Below are positions 51,190-60,621 of a stretch of DNA of 64,000 bases, piece after piece. The stretch lies in the NCBI RefSeq assembly GCF_004341105.1, contig NZ_SLZK01000002.1, positions 62,001 through 126,000 of the forward strand. Reading direction: 5' to 3'. Positions within the stretch are counted from its first letter, which is position 1, and each line of letters starts with the position of its first letter. A program made the translations under genes and the position numbers. The notes beneath the pieces were generated by a model. The model was not told where the DNA came from. It worked only from the letters and a program-made list of their open reading frames with translations, and searched no databases. This DNA comes from Rhizobium sp. BK418. Lineage in GTDB: Bacteria; Pseudomonadota; Alphaproteobacteria; Rhizobiales; Rhizobiaceae.

Positions 51190-51873
51190 ATGAAGCTCTA
51201 TATGCATGCAGCCGCCTGTTCGCTGTCGCCGCACATCATCTGCCGCGAGCTCGATATCGACATCAAGCTCATCACGGTCGATCGAAAGACGCACATAACC
51301 AGCGAGGGTGACGACTATTTTGCGATCAACGGCAATGGCTATGTGCCGGCGCTGGTGCTGGATGATGGCAAGGTGCTGACGGAGGGACCGGCGATTGCGC
51401 AATTTCTCGCCGACAGCTCGCCTGATGGGCGCCGGATGCTACCGGAATTCGGCAGCTTCGCCCGCAATCAGGTGCAGTCGCTGCTGAACTTCATCACGTC
51501 GGAACTGCACAAACCGATGGTGATACTCTTCGATGCCAACTACACCACCGTGCATGACGCCATGCGCGCGGTCGTCCACAAGCGTCTCGACTGGATCAAC
51601 GGCAGGCTTGCCGGCCCCTATCTCACCGGCGAGGATTTTACGATCGCGGATGCCTATCTCTTCGTTTGCCTCAACTGGTCGCCGTGGGTCAAAATCGATC
51701 TCGATCAGTTTCCGGCGCTTCCTGCTTTCATGAAGCGTGTCGCGTCGCGGCCGGCAGTACTGACGGCACTGAGCGAGGAAGGGCTGATGGCCTTCAATGC
51801 CGGCGGGAATTTCTTTGCGCCGATCGCCTATATCCAGTCCGCCGGTTATATCGGCTCGCCGGTCCGGCCGTGA
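51190..51873 (+). CDS. Glutathione S-transferase
   Basis: A 227-residue cytosolic glutathione transferase, conjugating glutathione to electrophiles. N-terminal thioredoxin-like domain: MKLYMHAAACSLSPHIICREL (Cys/Ser in the catalytic position), then NGNGYVPALVLDDGKVLTEGPAIAQFLADS with the cis-Pro and the ES-like TEGPAI. The all-helical C-terminal domain has LTGEDFTIADAYLFVCL. AGGAGGAG lies 8 bases before the ATG. Divergent from TetR and probably repressed by it. Confidence 0.93.
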   Translation: MKLYMHAAACSLSPHIICRELDIDIKLITVDRKTHITSEGDDYFAINGNGYVPALVLDDGKVLTEGPAIAQFLADSSPDGRRMLPEFGSFARNQVQSLLNFITSELHKPMVILFDANYTTVHDAMRAVVHKRLDWINGRLAGPYLTGEDFTIADAYLFVCLNWSPWVKIDLDQFPALPAFMKRVASRPAVLTALSEEGLMAFNAGGNFFAPIAYIQSAGYIGSPVRP

Positions 51874-51880
51874 TAGAGTG

Positions 51881-51910
51881 CCGGTCCGGCAGGTCGCGCG
51901 GCCGGACCGG
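51881..51910 (+). terminator. Hairpin after the glutathione transferase gene
   Basis: CCGGTCCGG (51881-51889) pairs with CCGGACCGG (51902-51910), loop 12. It starts 8 bases after the stop and runs into the first box of the shared control element. Confidence 0.55.
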
Positions 51911-51957
51911 ATTATCCTTTGATGCTTGATAATCCTTCCGCGACAGCGCGGGTTATC
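51909..51957 (+). promoter_or_regulatory. Three-box LysR-type control element, copy 1
   Basis: Boxes GATTATCC (G 51910), GATAATCC (51928, followed by TTCCG) and GGTTATC (51951). The 18- and 23-base offsets are the same as in copies 2 and 3. The last box ends 53 bases before the ATG of the oxidoreductase gene at 52011. Confidence 0.7.
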
Positions 51958-52010
51958 GGAAGCCTTCGATGGCGGCATCTTTTCTCCATCGAGACCGAAA
52001 GGAGCGAAAG

Positions 52011-52982
52011 ATGACCACAACAGCCGACAAAGCCCCGAAGACGGACAAAACCATGAAAGCTTACCGGGTTCATGCATTCGGACCGCCGGAAGCCATTATT
52101 GCCGAAGACATCGAGATTCCCGCACCCGGCAAGGGTGAAGTTCTCATCAGGGTGCATGCGGCCGGCGTCGGACCTTGGGATGGCTGGATCCGTTTGGGCA
52201 ACAGCGCCCTGCCCCAGCCCCTGCCGTTGACGCTCGGCTCGGACCTCTCCGGGACGGTGGAAGCGATTGGTGACGGCGTGACGCAGGTGGCGCGCGGCGA
52301 TGCCGTTTATGGCGTCACCAATCCGCGCTTCATCGGCGCCTATGCCGAATATGCGATCGCCGCTGCCGGAATGATAGCCCGCAAGCCGGCGAGCATCGAC
52401 CATGTCGAGGCCGCCTCGATACCTGTCATTGCGGTAACGGCGCGGCAGGCGCTGTTCGACCACGCCAGGCTCACCGCCGGACAAACGGTGCTGATTCACG
52501 GTGCGGCCGGCAATGTCGGCGCCTATGCGGTACAATTCGCCCGCAAAGCCGGGGTGAAGGTGATCGCCACGGCAAGCGGCAGCGACATCGAGACCGTCAG
52601 ACGGCTCGGGGCCGATATCGTCGTGGACTTCCGCAGCCAGCGCTTCGAGGACTTTGCCCATGAAGTCGATGCCGTGATCGATCTTGCCGGCGGCGAAACG
52701 CAGACGCGCTCCTTTGCGGTCCTGAATCGCGGCGGCCGGCTCATTTCCGCCGTCTCGCAGCCGGATCAGGAGCTTGCGAAGACATATGGCGTCGAGGCCC
52801 TCTTCTTCCTCGTCAACGTCACAACGAAGGAGTTGAATGAAATTGCCGCGATGGTCGATGCCGCCGAACTCGAAACCAATGTCGGCGATGTGCTGCCGCT
52901 CGATGCGGCGATCGCCGCGCATGAGATGCTGGAAGGGATGCGCCCGCACGCCAAGGGCAAGATCGTGCTGAAGGTTATTTGA
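52011..52982 (+). CDS. Zinc-independent NADPH:quinone oxidoreductase-like protein (MDR family)
   Basis: A 323-residue medium-chain reductase of the quinone-oxidoreductase type. It lacks the catalytic and structural zinc Cys of alcohol dehydrogenases; AGVGPWDGWIRLG follows the N-terminal barrel, LGSDLSGTVEAIGDGV is the typical loop, and the NADPH motif is VLIHGAAGNVGAYAVQFARKAGVKVIATAS (about residues 160-190). It probably reduces quinones or enones for detoxification. The ATG at 52011 has AAAGGAG 10 bases upstream. The upstream element shared with emrA and emrB suggests common control by the LysR protein encoded downstream. Confidence 0.92.
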   Translation: MTTTADKAPKTDKTMKAYRVHAFGPPEAIIAEDIEIPAPGKGEVLIRVHAAGVGPWDGWIRLGNSALPQPLPLTLGSDLSGTVEAIGDGVTQVARGDAVYGVTNPRFIGAYAEYAIAAAGMIARKPASIDHVEAASIPVIAVTARQALFDHARLTAGQTVLIHGAAGNVGAYAVQFARKAGVKVIATASGSDIETVRRLGADIVVDFRSQRFEDFAHEVDAVIDLAGGETQTRSFAVLNRGGRLISAVSQPDQELAKTYGVEALFFLVNVTTKELNEIAAMVDAAELETNVGDVLPLDAAIAAHEMLEGMRPHAKGKIVLKVI

Positions 52983-53032
52983 GGACGGTTTGAGGCAAGG
53001 TCCAGCCGGCTAACAGTCTTGCCGGACGTTTC

Positions 53033-53935
53033 TCATGCCATCCATTTGCGATGCTCGGCGAAACGCTCCACGAGCATGTCGAGGAACAGACGCACCTTGG
53101 TCGGCAGATGGCTGCGGTTGGGATAGACCGCATTGATGTGGATCTCGACGCCGCGATAATCGGGCATCATACTGACGAGACGGCCCGCGGCGAGGTCTTC
53201 GAAGATGACAAAGCTTGGCGCCAGAAAAATCCCTTGCCCGCTCAGCACCAGGTAGCGCAATGTTTCGGCGCTGTTGGAAATGAGGCTGCCGCCCACTTTG
53301 ACGCTTTCCTGCTTGCCTTCCTTGTCCTGGAAACGCCATTCGTCGCCGAAGGGATAATAGGCATATTGCAGGCAATTGTGCTCGGCGACCTCCGCCGGCG
53401 TCGTCGGCATGGCATGGGTCTTCAAATAATCCGGCGAGCAGACGAGAAAATGCCGCCAGGGCGTCAGCTTGCGCGCAACGAGGCTCGAATCCGGAGACGG
53501 TGTCGAGCGGATCACCAGATCATAGCCATCCTCGATCATATCCACCGCGCGCTCGCCGATATTGAAATCGATCTGGACAGCCGGATAGAGCGTCATGAAC
53601 TCGTTGATGACGGGGAGCAGGAAGCGGACGATCGCGCTGCTCGTATAGAATCTCAGCGTGCCGCGCGGCGTCGAACTCAATGCGCCGGCCGTGCGGTCCG
53701 CCTCTTCCAGATCGGCCAGGATCTGCGATGAACGTTCGTAATAATATTTGCCGGTTTCAGTGAGGCTGACCTTCCTGGTGGTGCGGTTCAGGAGCCGCAC
53801 GCCAAGGCGATCCTCTAATGATTGCACATGGTTACCCACCATGGTGACGGACATGTTCAGGCGTCGCGCGGCAGCCGAAAAGCCGCCGCATTCCACTACC
53901 CGGCCGAAGACTGTGAGGCTGGTCAGCCGATCCAT
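53033..53935 (-). CDS. LysR-family transcriptional regulator, divergent from emrAB
   Basis: A 300-residue LysR protein. DRLTSLTVFGRVVECGGFSAAARRLNMSVTMVGNHVQSLEDRLGVRLLNRTTRKVSLTETGK forms the helix-turn-helix arm (about 2-60), and the effector domain has PRGTLRFYTSSAIVRFLLPVINEFM and VDMIEDGYDLVIRSTPSPDSSLVARKL. It is divergent from emrA; copy 2 of the three-box element begins 10 bases upstream of its ATG, so it likely controls itself, emrAB and the oxidoreductase gene that is convergent with it. The window does not show the inducer. Confidence 0.92.
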   Translation of the reverse strand: MDRLTSLTVFGRVVECGGFSAAARRLNMSVTMVGNHVQSLEDRLGVRLLNRTTRKVSLTETGKYYYERSSQILADLEEADRTAGALSSTPRGTLRFYTSSAIVRFLLPVINEFMTLYPAVQIDFNIGERAVDMIEDGYDLVIRSTPSPDSSLVARKLTPWRHFLVCSPDYLKTHAMPTTPAEVAEHNCLQYAYYPFGDEWRFQDKEGKQESVKVGGSLISNSAETLRYLVLSGQGIFLAPSFVIFEDLAAGRLVSMMPDYRGVEIHINAVYPNRSHLPTKVRLFLDMLVERFAEHRKWMA

Positions 53936-53944
53936 GTTGTTCCT

Positions 53945-53993
53945 CGATTATCCAATGAGAGTTGATGATCCTTCCGGAAAACAGGAGATTATC
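53945..53993 (+). promoter_or_regulatory. Three-box LysR-type control element, copy 2
   Basis: Boxes GATTATCC (53946), GATGATCC (53964, followed by TTCCG) and GATTATC (53987), spacing 18 and 23 as in copies 1 and 3. It lies between the divergent LysR gene and emrA, 79 bases before the emrA ATG. Confidence 0.75.
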
Positions 53994-54072
53994 AGAAACT
54001 ACTGCCGGGTCCATCTTCCAGCCATCGAACAAGGCCTCTCACGAACGGGGCCGAGACTGATGGAGAAGGACA

Positions 54073-55287
54073 ATGGTTGAACTCCCCCGCAACGACATTT
54101 TCAAGAATACGCCACAGGGCGGGATCGCCCCGACGGCCGAAGCCGGGGCACCGACTGCAGAAGCGATGGCTGCAGCTGCCGCGGCCGTAGAAGCCCCTAG
54201 GAAAACCGGCCGCAAGATCGTCAAGCGTGCCGTTCTTGCCGCAGCCTTGCTTGCCGGCGCCGCCTTTGCCGGCGACTTCGGCTATCACTACTGGACGGTC
54301 GGCCGCTTCATCGAATCCACCGACGATGCCTATGTGAAGGCCGATTATACGACCGTCGCTCCGAAGGTCGCCGGCTATATCAAGGAAGTGCTCGTCAACG
54401 ATAACGATACCGTCAAGGCCGGGCAGGTTCTCGCCCGTATCGACGACCGTGATTTCCAGGCAGCGCTCTCGCAGGCCAAGGCCGACGTGAAGGCGGCCGA
54501 GGCCGCCGTTACCAATCTCGACGCGCAGATTTCGCTGCAACAGTCGATCATCGCACAGGCACATGCAACGCTCGATGCCTCACAGGCTTCGCTTGCCTTC
54601 GCCCAATCCGATGCCCAGCGCGCCAGCCGCCTGATCACCAACGGCGCCGGCACGCAGTCTCGCGCCGAACAGAGCCAGTCGCAGAAGGATCAGGCTGCGG
54701 CTGCCGTCGAGCGCGATCAGGCCGCCGTCGTTGCCGCCGAGAACAAGGTGCCGGTGCTGCAGACACAGCGCGAACAGGCACTTGCCCAGCGCGACCGCGC
54801 CGTTGCCGCCGCCCGCCAGGCCGAGCTCAACCTCTCCTATACGGAGATCGTCGCTGCTGTTGATGGCACGGTCGGCGCCCGCTCGATCCGCGTCGGCCAG
54901 TATGTCACCTCGGGCACACAGCTGATGGCGGTTGTGCCGCTGCATGCGGTCTATGTCGTCGCCAACTTCAAGGAAACCCAGCTCACCTTCGTGCGTCCCG
55001 GCCAGCTGGTCGAGATCAAGGTCGACAGCTTCCCGGACATTGCCATCAAGGGTCATGTGGACAGTGTTTCGCCGGCAAGCGGCCTCGAATTCTCGCTGCT
55101 GCCGCCCGACAACGCCACAGGCAATTTCACCAAGATCGTCCAGCGCATTCCGGTCAAGATCGTCATCGACGACGAGCGCCTTGCCGGTCTGCTGCGCTCG
55201 GGCATGTCGGTCGTGCCCGACATCGATACCAAGGCCGCCCAGACCTCCGCGGCCGCGGCGGAAGGATTATCCACCGCTGCTGGATGA
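54073..55287 (+). CDS. emrA: HlyD/EmrA-family membrane fusion protein
   Basis: A 404-residue periplasmic adaptor of a tripartite drug exporter. After a 50-residue Ala-rich cytoplasmic part comes a single membrane helix (AVLAAALLAGAAFAGDFGYHYWTV), then STDDAYVKADYTTVAPKVAGYIKEVLVNDNDTVKAGQVLARID (lipoyl half), long hairpin helices rich in Ala/Gln (about 130-255) and YTEIVAAVDGTVGARSIRVGQYV (second lipoyl half). It is related to rmrA/emrA of R. etli, which act in flavonoid and antibiotic resistance. GGAGAAGG precedes the ATG. Its 3' end carries the third control element, and emrB follows. Confidence 0.93.
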   Translation: MVELPRNDIFKNTPQGGIAPTAEAGAPTAEAMAAAAAAVEAPRKTGRKIVKRAVLAAALLAGAAFAGDFGYHYWTVGRFIESTDDAYVKADYTTVAPKVAGYIKEVLVNDNDTVKAGQVLARIDDRDFQAALSQAKADVKAAEAAVTNLDAQISLQQSIIAQAHATLDASQASLAFAQSDAQRASRLITNGAGTQSRAEQSQSQKDQAAAAVERDQAAVVAAENKVPVLQTQREQALAQRDRAVAAARQAELNLSYTEIVAAVDGTVGARSIRVGQYVTSGTQLMAVVPLHAVYVVANFKETQLTFVRPGQLVEIKVDSFPDIAIKGHVDSVSPASGLEFSLLPPDNATGNFTKIVQRIPVKIVIDDERLAGLLRSGMSVVPDIDTKAAQTSAAAAEGLSTAAG

Positions 55288-55312
55288 TCCTTCCGTTCCT
55301 TTCTCAATTATC
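55264..55312 (+). promoter_or_regulatory. Three-box LysR-type control element, copy 3
   Basis: Boxes GATTATCC (55265), GATGATCC (55283, followed by TTCCG) and AATTATC (55306), spacing 18 and 23 again. The first box lies in the last codons of emrA and the second overlaps its stop codon TGA (55285-55287). It ends 52 bases before the emrB ATG at 55365. Confidence 0.75.
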
Positions 55313-55364
55313 ACCCACACAGCGTCATGAGAGAGTTTTCCGCAGAGCCGGAAGGAGATTAGTC

Positions 55365-56987
55365 ATGGCTACGCTTCAGATCGCCGCAAACAGCAATTCC
55401 GTCGCGCGCCCTGTCGCTGCGACCGCCCCCGCTACCAGACCTGCCATGAGCCCGCTTCGCATGTGGTGTGCCGTCGTCGGCTCCACGCTCGGCGCCTTCA
55501 TGGCGATCCTGAACATTCAGATCGTCAATGCCTCGCTTGCCGACATCCAGGGCGCCATCGGCGCCGGCACAGATGATGGCGGCTGGATCTCGACCTCCTA
55601 TCTGATCGCCGAGATCGTCGTCATTCCGCTCAGCGCATGGCTTGCGCGCATCTTCTCGGTCCGCAACTATCTGCTGGTGAACGCGATCCTCTTTCTGGTC
55701 TTCTCGGTCGCCTGCGCCTTCGCAGTCAACCTGCAGCAGATGATCATCCTGCGCGCCATCCAGGGCTTTACCGGCGGCGTGCTGATCCCGATGGCCTTCA
55801 CGATCATCATCACGCTCTTGCCCAAGCCCAAGCAGCCGGTAGGCCTGGCGCTCTTTGCCCTTTCGGCCACGTTTGCCCCGGCGATCGGCCCAACCATCGG
55901 CGGCTATTTCACCGAAAACTGGGGCTGGGAATATATTTTCTATATCAACCTTGTGCCTGGTGCGCTGATGGTTGGCATGCTCTGGGCCTCGCTCGACCGG
56001 GCGCCGATGAACCTCGGCCTGCTTTCCAAGGGCGACTGGCCCGGCATCATTACCATGGCGATAGGTCTCGCCGCGCTGCAGACCGTTCTGGAGGAAGGCA
56101 ATAAGGAAGACTGGTTCGGCTCGGAATTCATCGTCCGCCTCTCGATCATTGCCGCCGTGTCGCTGACGCTCTTCCTCATCATCGAGCTGAAGGTCGCCCA
56201 TCCACTCTTGAACCTGCGGCTGTTTGCCCGCCGCAATTTCGGCTTCGGCATCCTTGCAAACTTCCTGCTGGGCATCGCGCTTTACGGCTCGGTTTTCGTG
56301 CTGCCGATCTACCTGACCCGTATCCAGGGCTACAATTCCGAACAAATCGGCTTTGTGCTTGCCTGGACCGGCATCCCGCAGCTTTTGCTGATCCCTTTGG
56401 TGCCGCGTCTGATGAAGCGCTTCGACATCCGGCTGCTGATCATCGTCGGCTTTGCGCTCTTTGCCGCTTCGAACTTCATGAACGTGCATATGACAGGCGA
56501 CTATGCGAGCGATCAGCTCTTCTGGCCGAACGTCGTGCGTGCTGTCGGTCAGGCGCTTGTCTTCACGCCGCTGTCGGCGATCGCTACCGCAGGCATCGAG
56601 CCGGAAAATGCCGGTTCGGCATCCGCGCTCTTCAATATGATGCGCAATCTCGGCGGCGCAGTCGGCATCGCCTCGCTGCAGACCTTCCTGTCGAAGCGCG
56701 AGCAGTTCCACTCGAACATCCTGACCAACTCGGTCTCCGTCTTCGAGGAAGCCACCCGCGACCGTGTCGCAAGGATGACCGCTTACTTCATGAACCACGG
56801 CGTCAGCGATCAGGCGCTTGCCACCCACAAGGCGATCGTTGCGATCGCGCTGAAGCTGCGCAAGCAGGCTAACATTATGGCCTTCAGCGACACGTTCTTC
56901 CTGCTCGGCGTCGCGCTCGTCGTCGCCCTGCTCGCCACCCTGCTTCTCAAGAAGCCCGCCCAGATTTCCGGCGGCGGCGCTCACTGA
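55365..56987 (+). CDS. emrB: DHA2-family drug exporter EmrB
   Basis: A 540-residue, 14-helix MFS pump that works with EmrA to extrude hydrophobic toxins. TM1 has MAILNIQIVNASLADIQGAIG, motif A-like WLARIFSVRN, motif B RAIQGFTGGVLIPM, and motif C-like ATFAPAIGPTIGGYFTENWGWEYIFYINLVPG, the DHA2 hallmark. The end FSDTFFLLGVALVVALLATLLL is the last helix. The ATG at 55365 has GAAGGAG 7 bases upstream. It lies 77 bases after emrA with its own copy of the control element, so it may also be transcribed independently. Confidence 0.94.
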   Translation: MATLQIAANSNSVARPVAATAPATRPAMSPLRMWCAVVGSTLGAFMAILNIQIVNASLADIQGAIGAGTDDGGWISTSYLIAEIVVIPLSAWLARIFSVRNYLLVNAILFLVFSVACAFAVNLQQMIILRAIQGFTGGVLIPMAFTIIITLLPKPKQPVGLALFALSATFAPAIGPTIGGYFTENWGWEYIFYINLVPGALMVGMLWASLDRAPMNLGLLSKGDWPGIITMAIGLAALQTVLEEGNKEDWFGSEFIVRLSIIAAVSLTLFLIIELKVAHPLLNLRLFARRNFGFGILANFLLGIALYGSVFVLPIYLTRIQGYNSEQIGFVLAWTGIPQLLLIPLVPRLMKRFDIRLLIIVGFALFAASNFMNVHMTGDYASDQLFWPNVVRAVGQALVFTPLSAIATAGIEPENAGSASALFNMMRNLGGAVGIASLQTFLSKREQFHSNILTNSVSVFEEATRDRVARMTAYFMNHGVSDQALATHKAIVAIALKLRKQANIMAFSDTFFLLGVALVVALLATLLLKKPAQISGGGAH

Positions 56988-57017
56988 GGTCAGCGCGTCC
57001 AAAGGAGGAGAACACCC

Positions 57018-58214
57018 ATGTCCAACTTGCTCGACATCGATTATCCCGTTGAAACCAGGGCTCCCGCGCGCAGCCGCAACACCACCGCTGTGTTCGACCT
57101 CATCGAATGGCTGACCGGTGACGAATGCCATGCACTCGATGAGGTCGGCCTCGTCTCCGGTCTTGGGCGCCGCCTGCGCGCGCTCGGCGTCCCGGTCGAC
57201 CGGCTGACGCTGCATCTGATGACGCTGCATCCGGAATTTATCGGCCGCACCATTGCCTGGGCGCCGGGGGAACCCGTGGAGATCCACGACCGCGAGCACG
57301 GCACGCGTCTCGCCATCGCCAACACGCCGCTGCACAGGGTATTCGAAACACGCGAGATGCTGATCGTGGGGCCGGGTCAGAGCCCTTATGGTCGCTGGCA
57401 GCATCTCGATATCTTCGCCGGTCGTGAGCTTGTGCAGTTGATGATCGCTCCACTCTGCAATGCCGACGGTCCGGTCAGCGCGGCGGTCTTCGGCACCAAA
57501 CGGCCGGGGGGCTTTACCGCCTCGGACATGCAGATGCTCGAACGCATCCTGCCGGCGCTGCGCAATACGAGCGAATTGCGCATCCTGCGCCAGGTCGAGC
57601 TCAGCCTGCTCGACACCTATATCGGGCCGATGACGGCAAGCCGCATCCTTGCCGGCCGCATTCGCCAGGGAGAGATCGAATCCATGCAGGCAGCCCTGCT
57701 GCTCTGTGACCTCAGAGGTTTCACCGAACTTTCCAACCGCCTGTCCGGCGAGACCGTGCTCGGACTGCTGAACGCCTATTTCGACCGGGTCATCCCGGCA
57801 ATCACCCGCGAAGGCGGCGAAGTGCTGAAATTCATGGGAGACGCAGTGCTCGCCTTCTTCCCCGGCTATGATGCCGCCAGCACCTGCAATTCCGCACTTT
57901 CAGCGGCGCGGGCAATCCTCGAAGCGCTCGACGGCTTCAATTACGACGGCATCGGCGCCAGAGCCGGCATCGCCCTGCATCATGGCGAGGTCAGCTACGG
58001 CAATATCGGCTCCGGGCGACGGCTGGATTTCACGCTGATCGGCGGAGACGTCAATCTGGTCAGCCGTATTCAGGGTGCGTGCAGCGAACTTGGGGAAGCG
58101 TTGCTGATGTCCGAGGCGTTTTTTGAGGAGACGAAGCCCACAGATGCAATATCCTTGGGAAGCCATCGGTTGAAGGGCTTCCCGGATGGGGTGGGGTTGT
58201 ATGGGGTGCGGTAG
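57018..58214 (+). CDS. Class III adenylate/guanylate cyclase with N-terminal GAF-like domain
   Basis: A 398-residue cytoplasmic nucleotidyl cyclase. The N-terminal part (about 20-180) looks like a GAF sensor domain. The catalytic domain (about 225-395) has metal Asp in LLLCDLRGFTELS, the dimerisation and second Asp in LKFMGDAVLAFF, and VNLVSRIQ, the Asn/Arg transition-state pair; IALHHGEVSYGNIG is the GxVxGNxG motif. No membrane helix is seen. GGAGG lies 9 bases before the ATG. It lies 30 bases after emrB on the same strand, so it may share that transcript. Its product is cAMP or cGMP, not decidable from this reading. Confidence 0.9.
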   Translation: MSNLLDIDYPVETRAPARSRNTTAVFDLIEWLTGDECHALDEVGLVSGLGRRLRALGVPVDRLTLHLMTLHPEFIGRTIAWAPGEPVEIHDREHGTRLAIANTPLHRVFETREMLIVGPGQSPYGRWQHLDIFAGRELVQLMIAPLCNADGPVSAAVFGTKRPGGFTASDMQMLERILPALRNTSELRILRQVELSLLDTYIGPMTASRILAGRIRQGEIESMQAALLLCDLRGFTELSNRLSGETVLGLLNAYFDRVIPAITREGGEVLKFMGDAVLAFFPGYDAASTCNSALSAARAILEALDGFNYDGIGARAGIALHHGEVSYGNIGSGRRLDFTLIGGDVNLVSRIQGACSELGEALLMSEAFFEETKPTDAISLGSHRLKGFPDGVGLYGVR

Positions 58215-58334
58215 GGCCGGTGGTGCCGATATTCGCCGCTAGTGGCATCACGGCCCTTCGCATGGCTTCGGGCGTTCGGTCTTGCATCGATTCACTGGAT
58301 CGACTGCCGGCGCGTTGCGGCGCCAGGACCTCAC

Positions 58335-59222
58335 CTACTCATCGCTCGCCGAGCGGCCGTGGGCCCAGTCCATATAGAGTTCCAGCGCCTTGCGGGTGAC
58401 TGGGCCTTCCTGGAAATTGCGGCCGTCGAGCCTGTTGACGCCGACCACCTTGGAATAGTTGCCGCTCGTGAAAACCTCGTCGGCGCTCATGAAATCTTCG
58501 ACCGAGAGTGTCACCTCGCGCACGTCGAAGCCGGCCTTGCGCAAGAGGCCGATGACGCGCAGCCGCGTAATGCCGGCGAGGAAGGTGCGGTTGGCGATCG
58601 GTGTAAGGACCACGCCGTCCTTGACCATGAAGACGTTCGAGGAGGCGGTTTCGGCCACGTTGCCGTTCATGTCGCGCATCAGGGCGTTGTCGAAGCCGCG
58701 GCTTTTCGCTTCGGCAATCGCGCGGCCGCTATTCGGATAGAGCGAGCCGGCCTTGGCATCGGTCATCGCCGTTTCCGGCGTCGGGCGACGGTAAGGGGAA
58801 ACCGTGAGCGAGGAGCCGGCGTGGCCGCCCATGGCCGCCTCGAACAGGCAGAGCGCAAAACGGGTGGATTCGCCATCGACGGTCACGACGCTGCCTGCCG
58901 AACCATGCTCGCCCCAATACATCGGCTTGATGTAGATCGGCGTCTTGCCGTCGAATTTCTTGACACCTTCCCAGGCAAGCGCTTCGATCTCTTCAGCCGT
59001 CTTGACTGGTTTCAGGCCCATGGCGACGGCAGAGCGGTTGATGCGCTGGCAATGCAGGTCGAGATCCGGCGCGATGCCATCGAACCAGCGGGCGCCGTCA
59101 AAAACGGTGGAACCGAGCCACATGGCATGGGAGGTCGGTCCGATCAGCGGCGGGTTGCCGGCAATCCACTCTCCGTCGACATAGGTCCAGGTGGTCGTGC
59201 GGGGTGATGTGTCGACGGGCAT
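58335..59222 (-). CDS. Class IV branched-chain aminotransferase-like protein
   Basis: A 295-residue PLP-dependent class IV aminotransferase, most like short branched-chain or D-amino-acid/4-amino-4-deoxychorismate-type enzymes. The PLP Lys is in AKAGSLYPNSGRAIAEAK, and the PLP phosphate-contact motif is VAETASSNVFMVKDG; FLAGITRLRVIGLLRKAGF ends the active site. The YVDGEWIAGN start and STVFDGARWFDG match IlvE-like proteins. The exact substrate is uncertain. Start 59222 has GGAG 10 bases upstream. It is divergent from the alcohol dehydrogenase gene. Confidence 0.9.
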   Translation of the reverse strand: MPVDTSPRTTTWTYVDGEWIAGNPPLIGPTSHAMWLGSTVFDGARWFDGIAPDLDLHCQRINRSAVAMGLKPVKTAEEIEALAWEGVKKFDGKTPIYIKPMYWGEHGSAGSVVTVDGESTRFALCLFEAAMGGHAGSSLTVSPYRRPTPETAMTDAKAGSLYPNSGRAIAEAKSRGFDNALMRDMNGNVAETASSNVFMVKDGVVLTPIANRTFLAGITRLRVIGLLRKAGFDVREVTLSVEDFMSADEVFTSGNYSKVVGVNRLDGRNFQEGPVTRKALELYMDWAHGRSASDE

Positions 59223-59474
59223 TTTGGGCTCTCCTTCTGAAGTCGGCAAAGCAAAATCCTCCGTGACCGGACCGGTCAAGCGCAAATTGGCGGCTGAAAC
59301 ATCGAAGCAAGAAAATGCCGGTGACTGCCTTGCGATTGAAATATTGATGCGCGTTCGGTGGTGCTAAAACGATGAGTGCATAAAGGAAAATGATGGAAGG
59401 CCGACTGGATGAATGCCACCGCCGCATGTCATCATGGCGATCAGAAAACGCGTGCCGGGCCAGGAGATGAACAG

Positions 59475-60515
<1,041 letters not shown>

Positions 60516-60621
60516 GACGGTGGGACGGCAATTCGCGCGGTGCGGACTACCCGATCGACGGTCGCGATCCCACCTATAGAGTGGTAAAGTCACCGGTCCG
60601 CCGGCGGCGATGGGGGATTTC

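Noticed and set aside
55359..57404. Very long minus-strand open frame (681 codons)
   Set aside because: It is a GC-bias shadow of emrB and the cyclase gene; the sequence has no domain pattern.
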